The notes under the pieces were generated by a model. It was not told where the DNA came from. It saw only the letters and a program-made list of their open reading frames with translations, and did no database searches. Made by a program: the position numbers and the translations under genes. Shown piece after piece: positions 43,583-53,100 of a stretch of DNA of 64,000 nt. Numbering within the stretch: the first letter of the stretch is position 1; each line of letters starts with the position of its first letter. Source of the stretch: Tabrizicola sp. (GTDB lineage: Bacteria > Pseudomonadota > Alphaproteobacteria > Rhodobacterales > Rhodobacteraceae); contig JAEULQ010000021.1 of assembly GCA_016792685.1 (NCBI GenBank), forward strand, positions 1 through 64,000, given 5' to 3'.

Positions 43583-44725
43583 TTGGGCGCCTACATCCTC
43601 CGCCGCTTGGCCTTGGTGATCCCCACGCTTTTGGGCGTGATGATCATCAACTTCGGCTTGACCCAACTCGTCCCCGGCGGACCCATCGATCAGATCCAGG
43701 CCCGGCTGGAGGGCGAGGGCGACTCGATCCAGAACCTGACGGGGACCGAAGACGCCGGTGCCGAGGACGAGGGCGGAGGCTATGTCGGTGCCCGCGGCCT
43801 GCCGCCGGAATTCCTCGCCCAACTCGAGGTCCAGTTCGGCTTTGCCCGGATCGTCTGCGCCGAGGGTTTCACGGGAGAGCCTTCGATCAAGTCCCCCGAA
43901 TGCAAGAAAGAGGCGATCCCGGCGGTCGAGCGCTTCTTCATCATGATGGGCAACTATCTGACCTTCGACTTCGGCGAGAGCTATTTCCGCTCGATCTCGG
44001 TCGTCGATCTAATCCTTGAAAAGATGCCGGTCTCGATCACCCTTGGCCTTTGGTCGACGCTGATCGCCTACCTCGTCTCGATCCCGCTTGGCATCCGCAA
44101 GGCGGTGCAGGACGGGTCCAGCTTTGACACCTGGACCAGCGGCATCATCATCGCGGCCTATGCGATCCCGGGGTTCCTGTTCGCCATCATGCTGATGGTG
44201 GTCTTTGCCGGGGGCTCATATTTCCAGTGGTTCCCGCTGCGGGGCCTGACTAGCGAGGGCTGGCAGGACTTCACGCTCTGGGAAAAGATCGTCGACTATC
44301 TGTGGCACATCACCCTGCCGGTCACGGCGCAGCTGATCTCGGCCTTTGCGACCCTGACGCTGCTGACCAAGAACAGCTTCCTGGACGAGATCAAGAAGCA
44401 ATATGTCATGACCGCCCGAGCCAAGGGTCTGTCCGAGGCGCGGGTGCTTTACGGCCATGTGTTCCGCAATGCGATGCTGATCGTGATTGCCGGGTTCCCA
44501 GGGCTTTTCCTTGGCGTGTTCTTCGGGTCGAGCCTGATCATCGAGGTGATCTTCTCGCTGGACGGGCTTGGCCAGCTTGGCTTCCGTTCGGCGGTCGAGC
44601 GCGACTATCCGGTGATCTTCGGCACGCTCTTTGCCTTCGGGTTGATCGGGCTGGTGGTCGGGATCCTGTCTGATCTGATGTATGTGCTGGTCGATCCCCG
44701 GATCGATTTCGAAAGGCGAAGCTGA
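43583..44725 (+). CDS. yejB: ABC transporter permease YejB
   Basis: The 380-residue permease has an N-terminal TM anchor ([22 protein letters not shown]), a long periplasmic insertion rich in Asp, Glu and Gly (about residues 50-110), then five TM helices with the EAA loop around [23 protein letters not shown]. coli YejB is about 364 residues. The TTG start at 43583 is 19 bp after yejA, and the stop overlaps the yejE ATG. Confidence 0.92.
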   Translation: MGAYILRRLALVIPTLLGVMIINFGLTQLVPGGPIDQIQARLEGEGDSIQNLTGTEDAGAEDEGGGYVGARGLPPEFLAQLEVQFGFARIVCAEGFTGEPSIKSPECKKEAIPAVERFFIMMGNYLTFDFGESYFRSISVVDLILEKMPVSITLGLWSTLIAYLVSIPLGIRKAVQDGSSFDTWTSGIIIAAYAIPGFLFAIMLMVVFAGGSYFQWFPLRGLTSEGWQDFTLWEKIVDYLWHITLPVTAQLISAFATLTLLTKNSFLDEIKKQYVMTARAKGLSEARVLYGHVFRNAMLIVIAGFPGLFLGVFFGSSLIIEVIFSLDGLGQLGFRSAVERDYPVIFGTLFAFGLIGLVVGILSDLMYVLVDPRIDFERRS

Positions 44726-45834
44726 TGGCGCTTTCGCCCCTGAACCAGCGCCGTTGGCGGAACTTCAAGGCGAACAGGCGGGCCTATTGGTCGCTGTGGA
44801 TCTTTCTGGCCCTCTACGGGCTGTCGCTTTGTGCCGAGCTCATCGCCAATGACCGACCGGTCCTCGTGCAGCACAACGGCGACTACTATATGCCGGTCTT
44901 CCGCTTCTATCCCGAGGTGGCCTTTGGCGGCGATCTGCGTACCGAGGCGAATTATGCGACCGTCGAGGTGCAGTGCCTGATCGTCGCGGCCGGTTCGCTG
45001 GATTGCTGGGATGATCCGGAAGGCATCATGGCCGAGGTCCAGGAAAAGGGCACGGCCGCCGGGCAGCCGGTCAAGGCCGGATGGATGATCTGGCCGATCA
45101 TCCCCTACAGCTACAAGACCATCGTCGATACCGGCGGCGTAGCCCCGGGACCGCCGTCCGAGATGAACTGGCTTGGCACCGATGACACCTCGCGCGATGT
45201 CCTGGCGCGCGTCATCTACGGGTTCCGCCTCTCGATCTCGTTCGCGCTGATCGTCACGGCACTGACCTCGATCATCGGCATCGCCGCGGGGGCCGTGCAG
45301 GGCTATTTCGGCGGCTTGACCGACCTGGTCTTCCAGCGCCTGATCGAGCTTTGGTCCTCGGTGCCGACGCTTTACGTCATCATCATCGTGACGGCGGTCT
45401 GGTCAAAAAGCTTCTGGCTCATGATCCTGCTCATGGTGCTTTTCGGCTGGACCGGCCTTGTCGGGGTGGTCCGGGCCGAGTTCCTGCGCGCGCGGAATTT
45501 CGAGTATGTCCGCGCCGCCCGTGCCCTTGGCGTGCCGGATTGGCAGATCATGTTCCGCCATGTCCTGCCCAATGCGATGGTCGCAACCCTGACCATGTTG
45601 CCCTTCATCATCACCGGCACGATCGGGGCGCTGGCGACGCTGGACTATCTGGGCTTCGGCCTGCCGGCCTCGTCGCCGTCGCTGGGGCAGTTGTCACGAC
45701 AGGCGCAACAGAACCTGCAGGCGCCGCATCTTGCCTTTGTGGCGTTCTTCACCTTCGCGATCATGCTGTCGCTTCTCGTCTTCATCTTCGAAGGCGTGCG
45801 CGATGCCTTTGACCCCAGAAAGACCTTCAGATGA
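44725..45834 (+). CDS. yejE: ABC transporter permease YejE
   Basis: The 369-residue permease has six TM helices and the EAA motif ARALGVPDWQIMFRHVLPNAMV. The N-terminal NQRRWRNFKANRRAYWSLW and a large periplasmic loop containing the DETSRDVLARVIYG-like segment are typical of YejE. The start overlaps the yejB stop as TGATG, and the end overlaps yejF as ATGA, which implies tight coupling. Confidence 0.92.
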   Translation: MALSPLNQRRWRNFKANRRAYWSLWIFLALYGLSLCAELIANDRPVLVQHNGDYYMPVFRFYPEVAFGGDLRTEANYATVEVQCLIVAAGSLDCWDDPEGIMAEVQEKGTAAGQPVKAGWMIWPIIPYSYKTIVDTGGVAPGPPSEMNWLGTDDTSRDVLARVIYGFRLSISFALIVTALTSIIGIAAGAVQGYFGGLTDLVFQRLIELWSSVPTLYVIIIVTAVWSKSFWLMILLMVLFGWTGLVGVVRAEFLRARNFEYVRAARALGVPDWQIMFRHVLPNAMVATLTMLPFIITGTIGALATLDYLGFGLPASSPSLGQLSRQAQQNLQAPHLAFVAFFTFAIMLSLLVFIFEGVRDAFDPRKTFR

Positions 45835-47525
45835 GCGTGCTGGAGGTGAAAGACCTGTGGGTCGCCTTCCGCCAGGACGGGCGCAAGGTCGAGGCGGTCA
45901 GGGGCGTATCCTTTACCGTCGGCAAGGGCGAGACCGTCGCACTGGTCGGCGAAAGCGGCTCGGGCAAGTCGGTCACCGCGCTCTCGACGGTCGGGCTTCT
46001 GTCGGACAGTGCCGAAGTCTCGGGGTCTGTGACCTATCAAGGCACCCAGATGGTCGGGGCCAGCGAACGCGATCTGCGCCGGATACGGGGCAATGACATC
46101 AGCTTCATCTTCCAGGAGCCGATGACCAGCCTCAACCCGCTGCACACGATCGAGAAGCAGCTGGCCGAAAGCCTGGCACTGCACCAGGGCCTGACCGGCG
46201 ACAAGGCGCGCGCGCGCATCATCGAGCTTCTGGGCAAGGTCGGCATCCGCGATGTCGAAAGCCGCCTTGGGGCCTATCCCCATCAGCTTTCAGGCGGGCA
46301 GCGCCAGCGGGTGATGATCGCGATGGCGCTGGCCAACGGGCCGGAGCTTCTGGTCGCGGATGAACCGACGACCGCGCTTGATGTCACGATACAGGCGCAG
46401 ATCCTTGATCTTCTGGCCGAGCTCAAGCGCTCGGAACGGCTGAGCCTGCTTTTCATCACCCACGACCTTGGCATCGTCCGCCGCATCGCCGACCGGGTTT
46501 GCGTCATGCAAGGCGGCGAGATCGTCGAACAGGGGCCCGCCGACCAGATCTTTGCCGATCCGCAGCATCCCTATACGCGGAAGCTCTTGGCGGCGGAACA
46601 GAAGGGCGGGCCAACGCCGGTCCCCAAGGATTCGCCGACCGTGGTCGAGACCGATGCCCTGCGGGTCTGGTTCCCGATCCAGGCGGGTTTCCTGCGGCGT
46701 ACGGTCGGATATGTAAAGGCCGTGAACGAGGCCACGCTTTCCGTCCGGGCCGGGGAAACGCTGGGCATCGTCGGCGAAAGCGGCTCGGGCAAGACGACGC
46801 TGGCGCTGGCCATCATGCGGCTGATCGCCTCGACCGGGCGCATCCGCTTTCTCGGCCGTGACATCACGCGCCTCGACGAAAGTTGGGACGAGGCGCAGGC
46901 CAGGCGCGATGCGAACCCGGGGCCCGAGACTTTCGGTGAGCTGGCGGATGAGGCGGTTGGTGCCTTCCTGCGCCAGAAGGGCCGCAGGGCGATGCGGGCG
47001 ATGCGTCGGCACATGCAGGTCGTGTTCCAGGACCCCTTTGGCAGCCTGTCCCCCCGGATGACGGTCGAACAGATCATCGCCGAGGGTCTGGGCGTGCATG
47101 GTGTCGAGCCCGGTCGAAACCGGAGCGACATGGTGGCTGAGATCATGGGCGAAGTGGGCCTCGATCCGGCGACGATGGGGCGCTACCCGCATGAATTCTC
47201 GGGCGGACAGCGGCAGCGCATCGCCATTGCCCGGGCGATGATCCTGCGCCCCCGGCTTGTGATCCTGGATGAACCCACCAGCGCGCTGGACATGACCGTG
47301 CAGGTCCAGATCGTCGAGCTGCTGCGTGAGCTGCAGCGGAAATGGGGTCTGGCCTATATCTTCATCAGCCACGACCTGCGGGTGATCCGGGCCATGGCGC
47401 ACAAGGTCATGGTGATGCAGGCCGGCGATGTGGTCGAAGCGGGTGACTGCGAGGCGGTCTTCACCGACCCGCAGTCGGCCTACACCAGGGCCCTGATGGC
47501 TGCAGCCTTCGGAGCCGGGACTTGA
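45831..47525 (+). CDS. yejF: ABC transporter ATPase YejF (two fused ABC domains)
   Basis: The 564-residue protein has two nucleotide-binding domains in tandem. The first has Walker A GESGSGKS, signature LSGGQRQR and Walker [10 protein letters not shown]; the second has [17 protein letters not shown] and LVILDEPTS. This is the fused layout of YejF. It drives peptide import through YejBE. Its stop overlaps the TTG start of a glycosyltransferase, an unusual partner. Confidence 0.94.
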   Translation: MSVLEVKDLWVAFRQDGRKVEAVRGVSFTVGKGETVALVGESGSGKSVTALSTVGLLSDSAEVSGSVTYQGTQMVGASERDLRRIRGNDISFIFQEPMTSLNPLHTIEKQLAESLALHQGLTGDKARARIIELLGKVGIRDVESRLGAYPHQLSGGQRQRVMIAMALANGPELLVADEPTTALDVTIQAQILDLLAELKRSERLSLLFITHDLGIVRRIADRVCVMQGGEIVEQGPADQIFADPQHPYTRKLLAAEQKGGPTPVPKDSPTVVETDALRVWFPIQAGFLRRTVGYVKAVNEATLSVRAGETLGIVGESGSGKTTLALAIMRLIASTGRIRFLGRDITRLDESWDEAQARRDANPGPETFGELADEAVGAFLRQKGRRAMRAMRRHMQVVFQDPFGSLSPRMTVEQIIAEGLGVHGVEPGRNRSDMVAEIMGEVGLDPATMGRYPHEFSGGQRQRIAIARAMILRPRLVILDEPTSALDMTVQVQIVELLRELQRKWGLAYIFISHDLRVIRAMAHKVMVMQAGDVVEAGDCEAVFTDPQSAYTRALMAAAFGAGT

Positions 47526-48745
47526 AGCTTCTTTTTGTCCATCAGAACTTTCCTGGACAATTTCTGCATCTTGCGCCCGAAATGCAGCGGCGGGGCCATG
47601 ATGTCCGGGCCATCACCGACGCCGTGAACCACAACACCTCCCCGGTGCCGCTGCTGCGCTACACCTTCAAGCCCGAACCGGTCGACCCCAAGGCCACCCG
47701 CCTTGGCCGCAACTTCACCACGATGAGCGATCGTGCCGTCGTTGTGGCCCGTTTCGCCCAGAAGCTGCGGGCGGAAGGCTATGTGCCCGATGTGATCTAT
47801 GGCCATTCCGGCTGGGGCGAGACGCTGTTTCTCAAGGAAGTCTGGCCCGAGGCCAAGCTTCTGGTCTTTGCCGAATTCTACTACCGCGGCCGCGGGGCCG
47901 ACACCGGGTTCGACCCTGAATTCCAGAACTCCGGGTTCGATCAGGTGATGATCGCGCAAAGCCGTGCCGCCCACATGACCCAGGCGCTTGTCCATGCCGA
48001 CCGCGGGATCTGTCCGACCGAATGGCAGGCCAGCACGCATCCGCCGCTGCTTCGGAGCCAGATCGAGGTGATCTTCGACGGGGTCGATTGCGACCGCCTG
48101 GCCCCTAATCCCGATGCCCGGTTCACCTTGCCTGACGGCCGCGTCCTGAAACGGGGCGACGAGGTCCTGACCTTCGTCAACCGCAACCTCGAACCCTATC
48201 GTGGCTACCACGTCTTCATGCGTGCCCTGCCCGATGTTCTGGCCGCCCGACCCGATGCCCAGGTGGTGATCGTCGGTGGGGACGACGTCAGCTACGGCCA
48301 GGCGCCCAAGGAGGGCGGCAAATGGAAGAACATCTTCCTGGATGAGGTGAAAGACCGGCTCGACATGAGCCGAGTGCATTTCACCGGCCGGGTTCCTTAT
48401 GACCAATTGGTCGATCTGATGCATGTCAGCCGGGTGCATGCCTATCTGACCTACCCTTTCGTCCTGAGCTGGTCGATGGTCGAAACCCTTGCTGCCGGGA
48501 CGCTGGTTGTCGGCTCGAACACCGCACCAGTGGCCGAAGTGATCAAGGACGGCGTCAATGGTCGGCTGGTGGATTTCTTCGACATCAAGGGCTGGTCGTC
48601 GGTCCTGACCGATGCGCTTGCCCGCCCCGAAGCCTATCTGCAGATCCGCGAGAACGCCCGTGTCATGGCACGGGAACGCTATGACCTGCGTTCGGTCTGC
48701 CTGCCAAAGCAGATCGACCTCCTGACCCGGCTGGAACGAAGCTGA
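47522..48745 (+). CDS. GT4-family glycosyltransferase coupled to yejF
   Basis: The 407-residue protein has a GT-B fold: N-terminal [19 protein letters not shown], the TYPFVLSWSMVETLAAGTLVVGS region and the C-terminal EVIKDGVNGRLVDF typical of group 1 glycosyltransferases. It starts with TTG overlapping yejF's stop. Donor and acceptor are unknown, and the usual polysaccharide neighbours are missing. A palindrome array follows it, then hemN converges. Confidence 0.88.
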   Translation: MKLLFVHQNFPGQFLHLAPEMQRRGHDVRAITDAVNHNTSPVPLLRYTFKPEPVDPKATRLGRNFTTMSDRAVVVARFAQKLRAEGYVPDVIYGHSGWGETLFLKEVWPEAKLLVFAEFYYRGRGADTGFDPEFQNSGFDQVMIAQSRAAHMTQALVHADRGICPTEWQASTHPPLLRSQIEVIFDGVDCDRLAPNPDARFTLPDGRVLKRGDEVLTFVNRNLEPYRGYHVFMRALPDVLAARPDAQVVIVGGDDVSYGQAPKEGGKWKNIFLDEVKDRLDMSRVHFTGRVPYDQLVDLMHVSRVHAYLTYPFVLSWSMVETLAAGTLVVGSNTAPVAEVIKDGVNGRLVDFFDIKGWSSVLTDALARPEAYLQIRENARVMARERYDLRSVCLPKQIDLLTRLERS

Positions 48746-48757
48746 TCCGCCAGGGGC

Positions 48758-48825
48758 GCGATTTCTTCGAAGAAATCGCATCGGAGCCTTTGAAGGCTCC
48801 GGACCGGAATTTTCGAAAATTCCGG
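48758..48825. repeat. Three tandem palindromes, two with TTCGAA centres
   Basis: Three palindromes fill the gap between the glycosyltransferase and the convergent hemN: GCGATTTC-TTCGAA-GAAATCGC (22 bp, 48758-48779, written as arms), GGAGCCTT-TG-AAGGCTCC (18 bp, 48783-48800), and CCGGAATT-TTCGAA-AATTCCGG (22 bp, 48804-48825). The last is followed by TGCC, as in the repeat at 14071-14115. They probably end both transcripts and could be recognised by a protein. Confidence 0.92.
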
Positions 48826-48843
48826 TGCCCGACCGTCGCCGTT

Positions 48844-50199
48844 CTAGATTGCCGCCGAGTGCTTGGCCTTGGCGCTGTCATAGGCATCGAAGGCCCGTGC
48901 GATCATCCGGGTCAGCGGGCGGGCACGGTCGGGGATGAAGAAACCCTCGTCCGTGATCCGCACCATATCGCCAAACTCTGAAGCCGCCGCCTGGAACAGC
49001 GCCTCGATCCGCGCGGGCGTGGTCGCAAAGTCCGACAGGAGTTCGGCCCGCAAGACGCGGAAATCGCACATCAGGGCCTCGATGATCCGGGCCCGCAACA
49101 GGTCTTCGCCCTGAAACCGGTGGCCCCGGTGGGTGGAGAACTGCCCGGCGCGGATGGCCTTGGTATGCTCGGCCGTGCCCGAGGCGTTCTGGGCAAAGCC
49201 CTGCGGAAAGCGGCTGATCGACGAAGCGCCAAGCCCGATCAGAACCGGGGCCGTGTCATCGGTATAGCCTTGGAAGTTCCGCCTCAGGGTGCCTGCCTTC
49301 AGTGCCTTGGCCATCCCGTCTTCGGGCTTGGCGAAATGGTCGATGCCGACCTCGACATAGCCGTCCCAGAGGAAAAGCTGCCGCGCGGTCTCGAACAGCG
49401 ACAGGCGTTCCTCGGGCGTGGGCATCGCATCCGAGGGGATCATCTGCTGACGGCGGCTCATCCAGGGGACATGGGCATAGCCGTAAAGCGCGACCCGGTC
49501 GGGAGAGAGGGTCAGAAGCTTCTGCACCGAATCGGCGATGCGGGGGCCGGTCTGATGCGGCAGGCCGTAAAGGATGTCGGCATTCAGGCTGGCGATGCCG
49601 CGATCCCGGATCTTTTCGGCCACCTCGCGGGTCAGGGCATAGCTTTGCTCGCGCCCGATCGCTTTCTGGATCAGCGGGTCGAAATCCTGCACCCCGATCG
49701 AGGCCCGGTTCATACCCGAGGCTGCAAGGGCATCCAGCCGGGCATCGTCGATCTCGTTCGGGTCGATCTCTACCGAGAATTCGCCATCATCGGCCATCGG
49801 AGCGACGGCAAAGACCGCATCGGCCAGTTCGCGCATCAGGCCGGCCGACAAGAGCGTAGGCGTCCCGCCGCCCCAGTGCAGCCGGCTGAGCCGCACGCCT
49901 CGCGGCAAATGGCGGGCCAGAAGGGCAAGTTCGGTCTTCAGGGTCTGCACATAGGCGACCACCGGCTCGTCTGTTGCGGTACCCTGGGTCCGGCAGGCGC
50001 AGAACCAGCAAAGGCGGCGGCAGAACGGGACGTGAATGTAGAGCGAAATCTCGCTATACTCGGGTATGGCTTCGATCCAGCCAGCGAAATCCGTGGGTCC
50101 GATTGCGGCGCCGAAATGCGGTGCCGTCGGGTATGATGTGTAGCGAGGCACACGTGCGTCGAAAAGCCCGTGGCGGGCGAGTTGCGGGTCATGGGTCAT
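48844..50199 (-). CDS. hemN: Oxygen-independent coproporphyrinogen III oxidase
   Basis: HemN makes protoporphyrinogen IX without O2. The 451-residue protein has the radical SAM C-X3-C-X2-C as FCRRLCWFC and the HemN-type YIHVPFC and GGGTPTLL segments, plus the C-terminal HemN domain. It is divergent from fnrL with an FNR box in the 63-bp gap, so it should be induced at low O2. The start ATG is at 50199. Confidence 0.96.
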   Translation of the reverse strand: MTHDPQLARHGLFDARVPRYTSYPTAPHFGAAIGPTDFAGWIEAIPEYSEISLYIHVPFCRRLCWFCACRTQGTATDEPVVAYVQTLKTELALLARHLPRGVRLSRLHWGGGTPTLLSAGLMRELADAVFAVAPMADDGEFSVEIDPNEIDDARLDALAASGMNRASIGVQDFDPLIQKAIGREQSYALTREVAEKIRDRGIASLNADILYGLPHQTGPRIADSVQKLLTLSPDRVALYGYAHVPWMSRRQQMIPSDAMPTPEERLSLFETARQLFLWDGYVEVGIDHFAKPEDGMAKALKAGTLRRNFQGYTDDTAPVLIGLGASSISRFPQGFAQNASGTAEHTKAIRAGQFSTHRGHRFQGEDLLRARIIEALMCDFRVLRAELLSDFATTPARIEALFQAAASEFGDMVRITDEGFFIPDRARPLTRMIARAFDAYDSAKAKHSAAI

Positions 50200-50233
50200 C
50201 GCACTACGTTAGGCAGAGGCATCCTGGACCTCC

Positions 50234-50247
50234 TTGATGCAGATCAA
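50234..50247. promoter_or_regulatory. FNR box between hemN and fnrL
   Basis: TTGAT-GCAG-ATCAA matches the TTGAT-N4-ATCAA consensus perfectly. It is centred about 42 bp upstream of the hemN ATG and about 22 bp upstream of the fnrL ATG. Activation of hemN and possible autoregulation of fnrL are the natural reading. Confidence 0.93.
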
Positions 50248-50262
50248 CCGATTGGAAGCGCC

Positions 50263-51000
50263 ATGCACGACCATTCCGTACATGTTCAGTGCGGCGATTG
50301 TCCGATTCGCCACCGGGCGGTTTGCGCCCGTTGCGACACGGACGAGCTTCAGCGGCTTGAGCAGATCAAGTACTACCGCAGCTTCCAGGCGGGGCAGACG
50401 ATCATCTGGTCGGGCGACCGGATGGAGTTCGTGGGCTCGGTCGTCAGCGGGATCGCGACGCTGACCCAGACGATGGAGGACGGAAGGCGGCAGATGGTGG
50501 GCCTCTTGCTGCCGTCGGACTTCGTCGGTCGTCCGGGGCGCTCGACAGCGGCTTTCGATGTAACCGCGACCACCGATCTCGTTATGTGCTGCTTCCGCAA
50601 GAAGCCGTTCGAGGAGCTGATGGCCACCACGCCGCATGTCGCCCAGCGGCTCTTGGAAATGACGTTGGACGAACTGGATGCGGCGCGGGAATGGATGCTG
50701 CTTCTGGGTCGGAAGACCGCGCGGGAGAAGATCGCCTCGCTGATCTCGATCATCGCCCGGCGGGACGCGGCGCTGCACTTGCGGCGGGCTTCCGGCAACT
50801 TGTCGGTCGACCTTCCGCTGACCCGTGAGGAGATGGCGGACTATCTGGGGCTCACTCTGGAGACGGTCAGCCGGCAGATCAGCGCCCTGAAGAAGGACGG
50901 CGTGATCAGCCTGGAAGGGAACCGTCACGTCCAGATCCCGAACCTTGACCGGCTTCTGGAAGAGGCAGGGGACGACAGCGACGGGGGCATGCTCGTCTGA
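50263..51000 (+). CDS. fnrL: FnrL, oxygen-sensing Crp/Fnr regulator
   Basis: The 245-residue protein has a cysteine cluster C10-X2-C13-X7-C21-X2-C24 in the N-terminal VQCGDCPIRHRAVCARC, with extra Cys 109 and 110, for a 4Fe-4S O2 sensor. It has the cNMP-binding-like domain, then a C-terminal HTH with LTLETVSRQI (E-SR FNR class). It activates genes for low-oxygen respiration. The ATG at 50263 is the FNR-family start. The target boxes are at 50234, 52948, 52980 and 56668. Confidence 0.96.
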   Translation: MHDHSVHVQCGDCPIRHRAVCARCDTDELQRLEQIKYYRSFQAGQTIIWSGDRMEFVGSVVSGIATLTQTMEDGRRQMVGLLLPSDFVGRPGRSTAAFDVTATTDLVMCCFRKKPFEELMATTPHVAQRLLEMTLDELDAAREWMLLLGRKTAREKIASLISIIARRDAALHLRRASGNLSVDLPLTREEMADYLGLTLETVSRQISALKKDGVISLEGNRHVQIPNLDRLLEEAGDDSDGGMLV

Positions 51001-51087
51001 CCTGTCCACAGTGGACAGTCGTTGCGAATCCTTGCAAATCAGCGTCTTGTCCGTGGGCGTTTACCTTTTTTCAAGGTTCTGCCCTCG

Positions 51088-51993
51088 ATGATGCTGGCTT
51101 TTCACACCTGCGACGTCTTCACCGACCGCCGCTATGCGGGAAACCCCCTTGGGATCGTGCTTGGGGCGGATGACCTGACGGCGGTCCAGATGCAGACCAT
51201 CGCGCGGGAATTCAACCTGTCCGAGACGATCTTTGTCCAGCGTCCGGTGAACCCGGCCCATACGGCGCGCGTCCGCATCTTCCTGCCCTTTGCCGAAATC
51301 CCCTTTGCCGGCCATCCGACCATCGGTTGCGCGATCCATCTGGCCACTGGCGCAGCCGGTCCTGGCGACTTTGACTGCGACATAACGCTGGAAGAGGAGG
51401 CAGGCCTGGTGCCCGTCCGTGTCTGGCGTCGGGGCGCGGCCATACGGGCCGAATTCAAGGCCCCGGTCCTGCCGCACGGGGTGGCGGATGCCGTCCTTGC
51501 CGGGACCGATCAGCTTGCGGCAGCCACGGGTCTGTTGCCCGAGGAGATCGGATTTGGCGACCACCGGCCCGGGATCTGGCAGGGCGGGCCGCGATTCCTT
51601 TTCATCCCGGTCGGATCGCTGAAGGCGCTTGCCCGGTCAAAGCCGATGGAACCCGCCTGGGCCGAGGTGACCGCCAAAGCGGGTGCCGCCAAGGTTCTTC
51701 TCTACACGCGCGGGCAGGATTGCGATTTCCGCACCCGGATGTACGGGCCGGGCGAAGGTGTCCTTGAAGATCCGGCCACAGGATCGGCCAGCGCGATCCT
51801 TGCGGCGCAACTCATGGCCGCAAGGGCACTGAGTGAGGGTGAATCCCGACTGACCCTGCATCAGGGGGTCGAGATGGGACGGCCAAGCGAGATCGGCCTG
51901 ACCGTCCGCGTGACCTCCGGGTCGGTTTCAGAGGTCCGCATCCAGGGCAGCGCTGTCCCGGTTTCAGAGGGGCGCATCCATCTGCCGACCTGA
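51088..51993 (+). CDS. PhzF-family isomerase-like protein
   Basis: The 301-residue protein has the PhzF double diaminopimelate-epimerase-like fold: CDVFTDRRYAGNPLGIV, the catalytic Glu region EFNLSETIFV (about residue 45) and the C-terminal EDPATGSAS motif. PhzF converts trans-2,3-dihydro-3-hydroxyanthranilate in phenazine synthesis, but no other phenazine genes are here. Starts at 51088 or 51091 are both possible. The end faces usp convergently. Confidence 0.9.
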   Translation: MMLAFHTCDVFTDRRYAGNPLGIVLGADDLTAVQMQTIAREFNLSETIFVQRPVNPAHTARVRIFLPFAEIPFAGHPTIGCAIHLATGAAGPGDFDCDITLEEEAGLVPVRVWRRGAAIRAEFKAPVLPHGVADAVLAGTDQLAAATGLLPEEIGFGDHRPGIWQGGPRFLFIPVGSLKALARSKPMEPAWAEVTAKAGAAKVLLYTRGQDCDFRTRMYGPGEGVLEDPATGSASAILAAQLMAARALSEGESRLTLHQGVEMGRPSEIGLTVRVTSGSVSEVRIQGSAVPVSEGRIHLPT

Positions 51994-52046
51994 ATGCCGT
52001 CGGGCAGTGATCTTCACCGAAAGACCACGGCCCGACCTGCATCTTC

Positions 52047-52892
52047 TCAGTGCGCGAGGAAGACCGGCACCTCGGCGTGTTCCAGCATGTCACGCGTGGC
52101 CCCGCCGAGGATCGCTTCTCGGAAACGGGAATGGCCATAGGCCCCCATGACCAGAAGTTCGGCATCGACGTCCCGGATCTGGCGCGCCAGCACTTCCGAA
52201 ACGCGTGGCAAGGTCCGGGCCAGGACGCAGACCTCGGCCTTGACGCCGTGGCGGACAAGAAGCTGGCAAAGAAGCCCGCCGGGGTCCGAGCGTTCCGGCC
52301 CATGCGGCGGCGGGTCGACCACCACGATCTGCACCAGTTCGGCCCGGCGCAGGAACGGCATGGCACGACGGGCTGCCACCAGCGCCTCGCGGCTTTGGTT
52401 CCAGGCGATGATGATCCGCTTGGGAGTGCTGGACTTCATGCCCTTGGGCGGCACGATCAGCACCGGTGCCATGCCCTCGAACAGCGCTGCCTCGGTCACG
52501 GCCTCGTCCTCGACGCCGCGGGACTTGCCGTAGGGCAAGGGCAGGATCACCAGATCCGAATAGCGTGCCCGGGCCGCGACCACATCGGTCAAGGCCCCAA
52601 GCTGAGTCACGACGGATTCGGCCGAGGACCGCAAGGTGGGCGTCTGCGCCTGAAGGGCGGCGTTCAGCGCGGTCTCGGCATCTCGGGCCTCTGCCTCGGC
52701 CCGTTCCATCGCGGCGGCGATGACGACGGCACCCGAACCCACATAGGAATAGCCGATCTGGGTCCGGTCGACGCCAAGCGCCAGACCGTCAAGATGTGCG
52801 TCCATCGTCTGCGCGACCTGCGCAGCGGCGGTGACAGTTTCAAGCAGCCCCTCGGGCGAGGTGGCAACTGTCAGGAGCGATTTGTAGGCCAT
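52047..52892 (-). CDS. Universal stress protein with two USP domains
   Basis: The 281-residue protein has two USP folds: residues about 1-140, and 145-281 with the ATP-binding motif MGAYGHSRFREAILGGATRDML. It resembles the open reading frame described next to ccoN in Rhodobacter. The ATG at 52892 is chosen because the GGGAG site is 6 bases upstream; the ATG at 52898 would have none. The FNR box at 52948 is 62 bp before it, so it should be FnrL-controlled. Confidence 0.92.
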   Translation of the reverse strand: MAYKSLLTVATSPEGLLETVTAAAQVAQTMDAHLDGLALGVDRTQIGYSYVGSGAVVIAAAMERAEAEARDAETALNAALQAQTPTLRSSAESVVTQLGALTDVVAARARYSDLVILPLPYGKSRGVEDEAVTEAALFEGMAPVLIVPPKGMKSSTPKRIIIAWNQSREALVAARRAMPFLRRAELVQIVVVDPPPHGPERSDPGGLLCQLLVRHGVKAEVCVLARTLPRVSEVLARQIRDVDAELLVMGAYGHSRFREAILGGATRDMLEHAEVPVFLAH

Positions 52893-52947
52893 GGTCATCT
52901 CCCGTGAAGGCGGTGCGGTGATAATGCGCGCTTGCCCTGTGGCCGCC

Positions 52948-52961
52948 TTGACAGAGGTCAA
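52948..52961. promoter_or_regulatory. FNR box near usp
   Basis: TTGAC-AGAG-GTCAA is a one-mismatch-per-half match to the FNR consensus. It is centred about 62 bp before the usp ATG on the minus strand, so it probably controls usp. Confidence 0.8.
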
Positions 52962-52979
52962 TTCGCAGCAAGTGGGGTG

Positions 52980-52993
52980 TTGACCCAGATCAA
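52980..52993. promoter_or_regulatory. FNR box upstream of ccoN
   Basis: TTGAC-CCAG-ATCAA matches the consensus with one change in the left half. Its centre is about 114 bp before the ccoN ATG. For a class II position it implies a start near 53028. Controls ccoNOQP. Confidence 0.87.
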
Positions 52994-53046
52994 GGCACCC
53001 AGACCCGCTGCACTGCAGAAGTCGGCCAGTCAATTGCCCGGCGAAA

Positions 53047-53066
53047 CCCCGAGTCGTTCATCGGGG
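53047..53066 (+). other. Hairpin in the ccoN leader
   Basis: CCCCGA and TCGGGG form a perfect 6-bp stem with an 8-nt loop, about 34 bp before the ccoN ATG. It would be in the transcript leader and may stabilise the mRNA or affect ribosome loading. Confidence 0.4.
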
Positions 53067-53100
53067 ACGATCGGGCAGACAGGACGAAGGGACGCAAACC

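Noticed and set aside
51088-51993. Phenazine biosynthesis locus
   Set aside because: Only a PhzF-like gene is present with no other phz genes. The family is broad, so no phenazine pathway is claimed.
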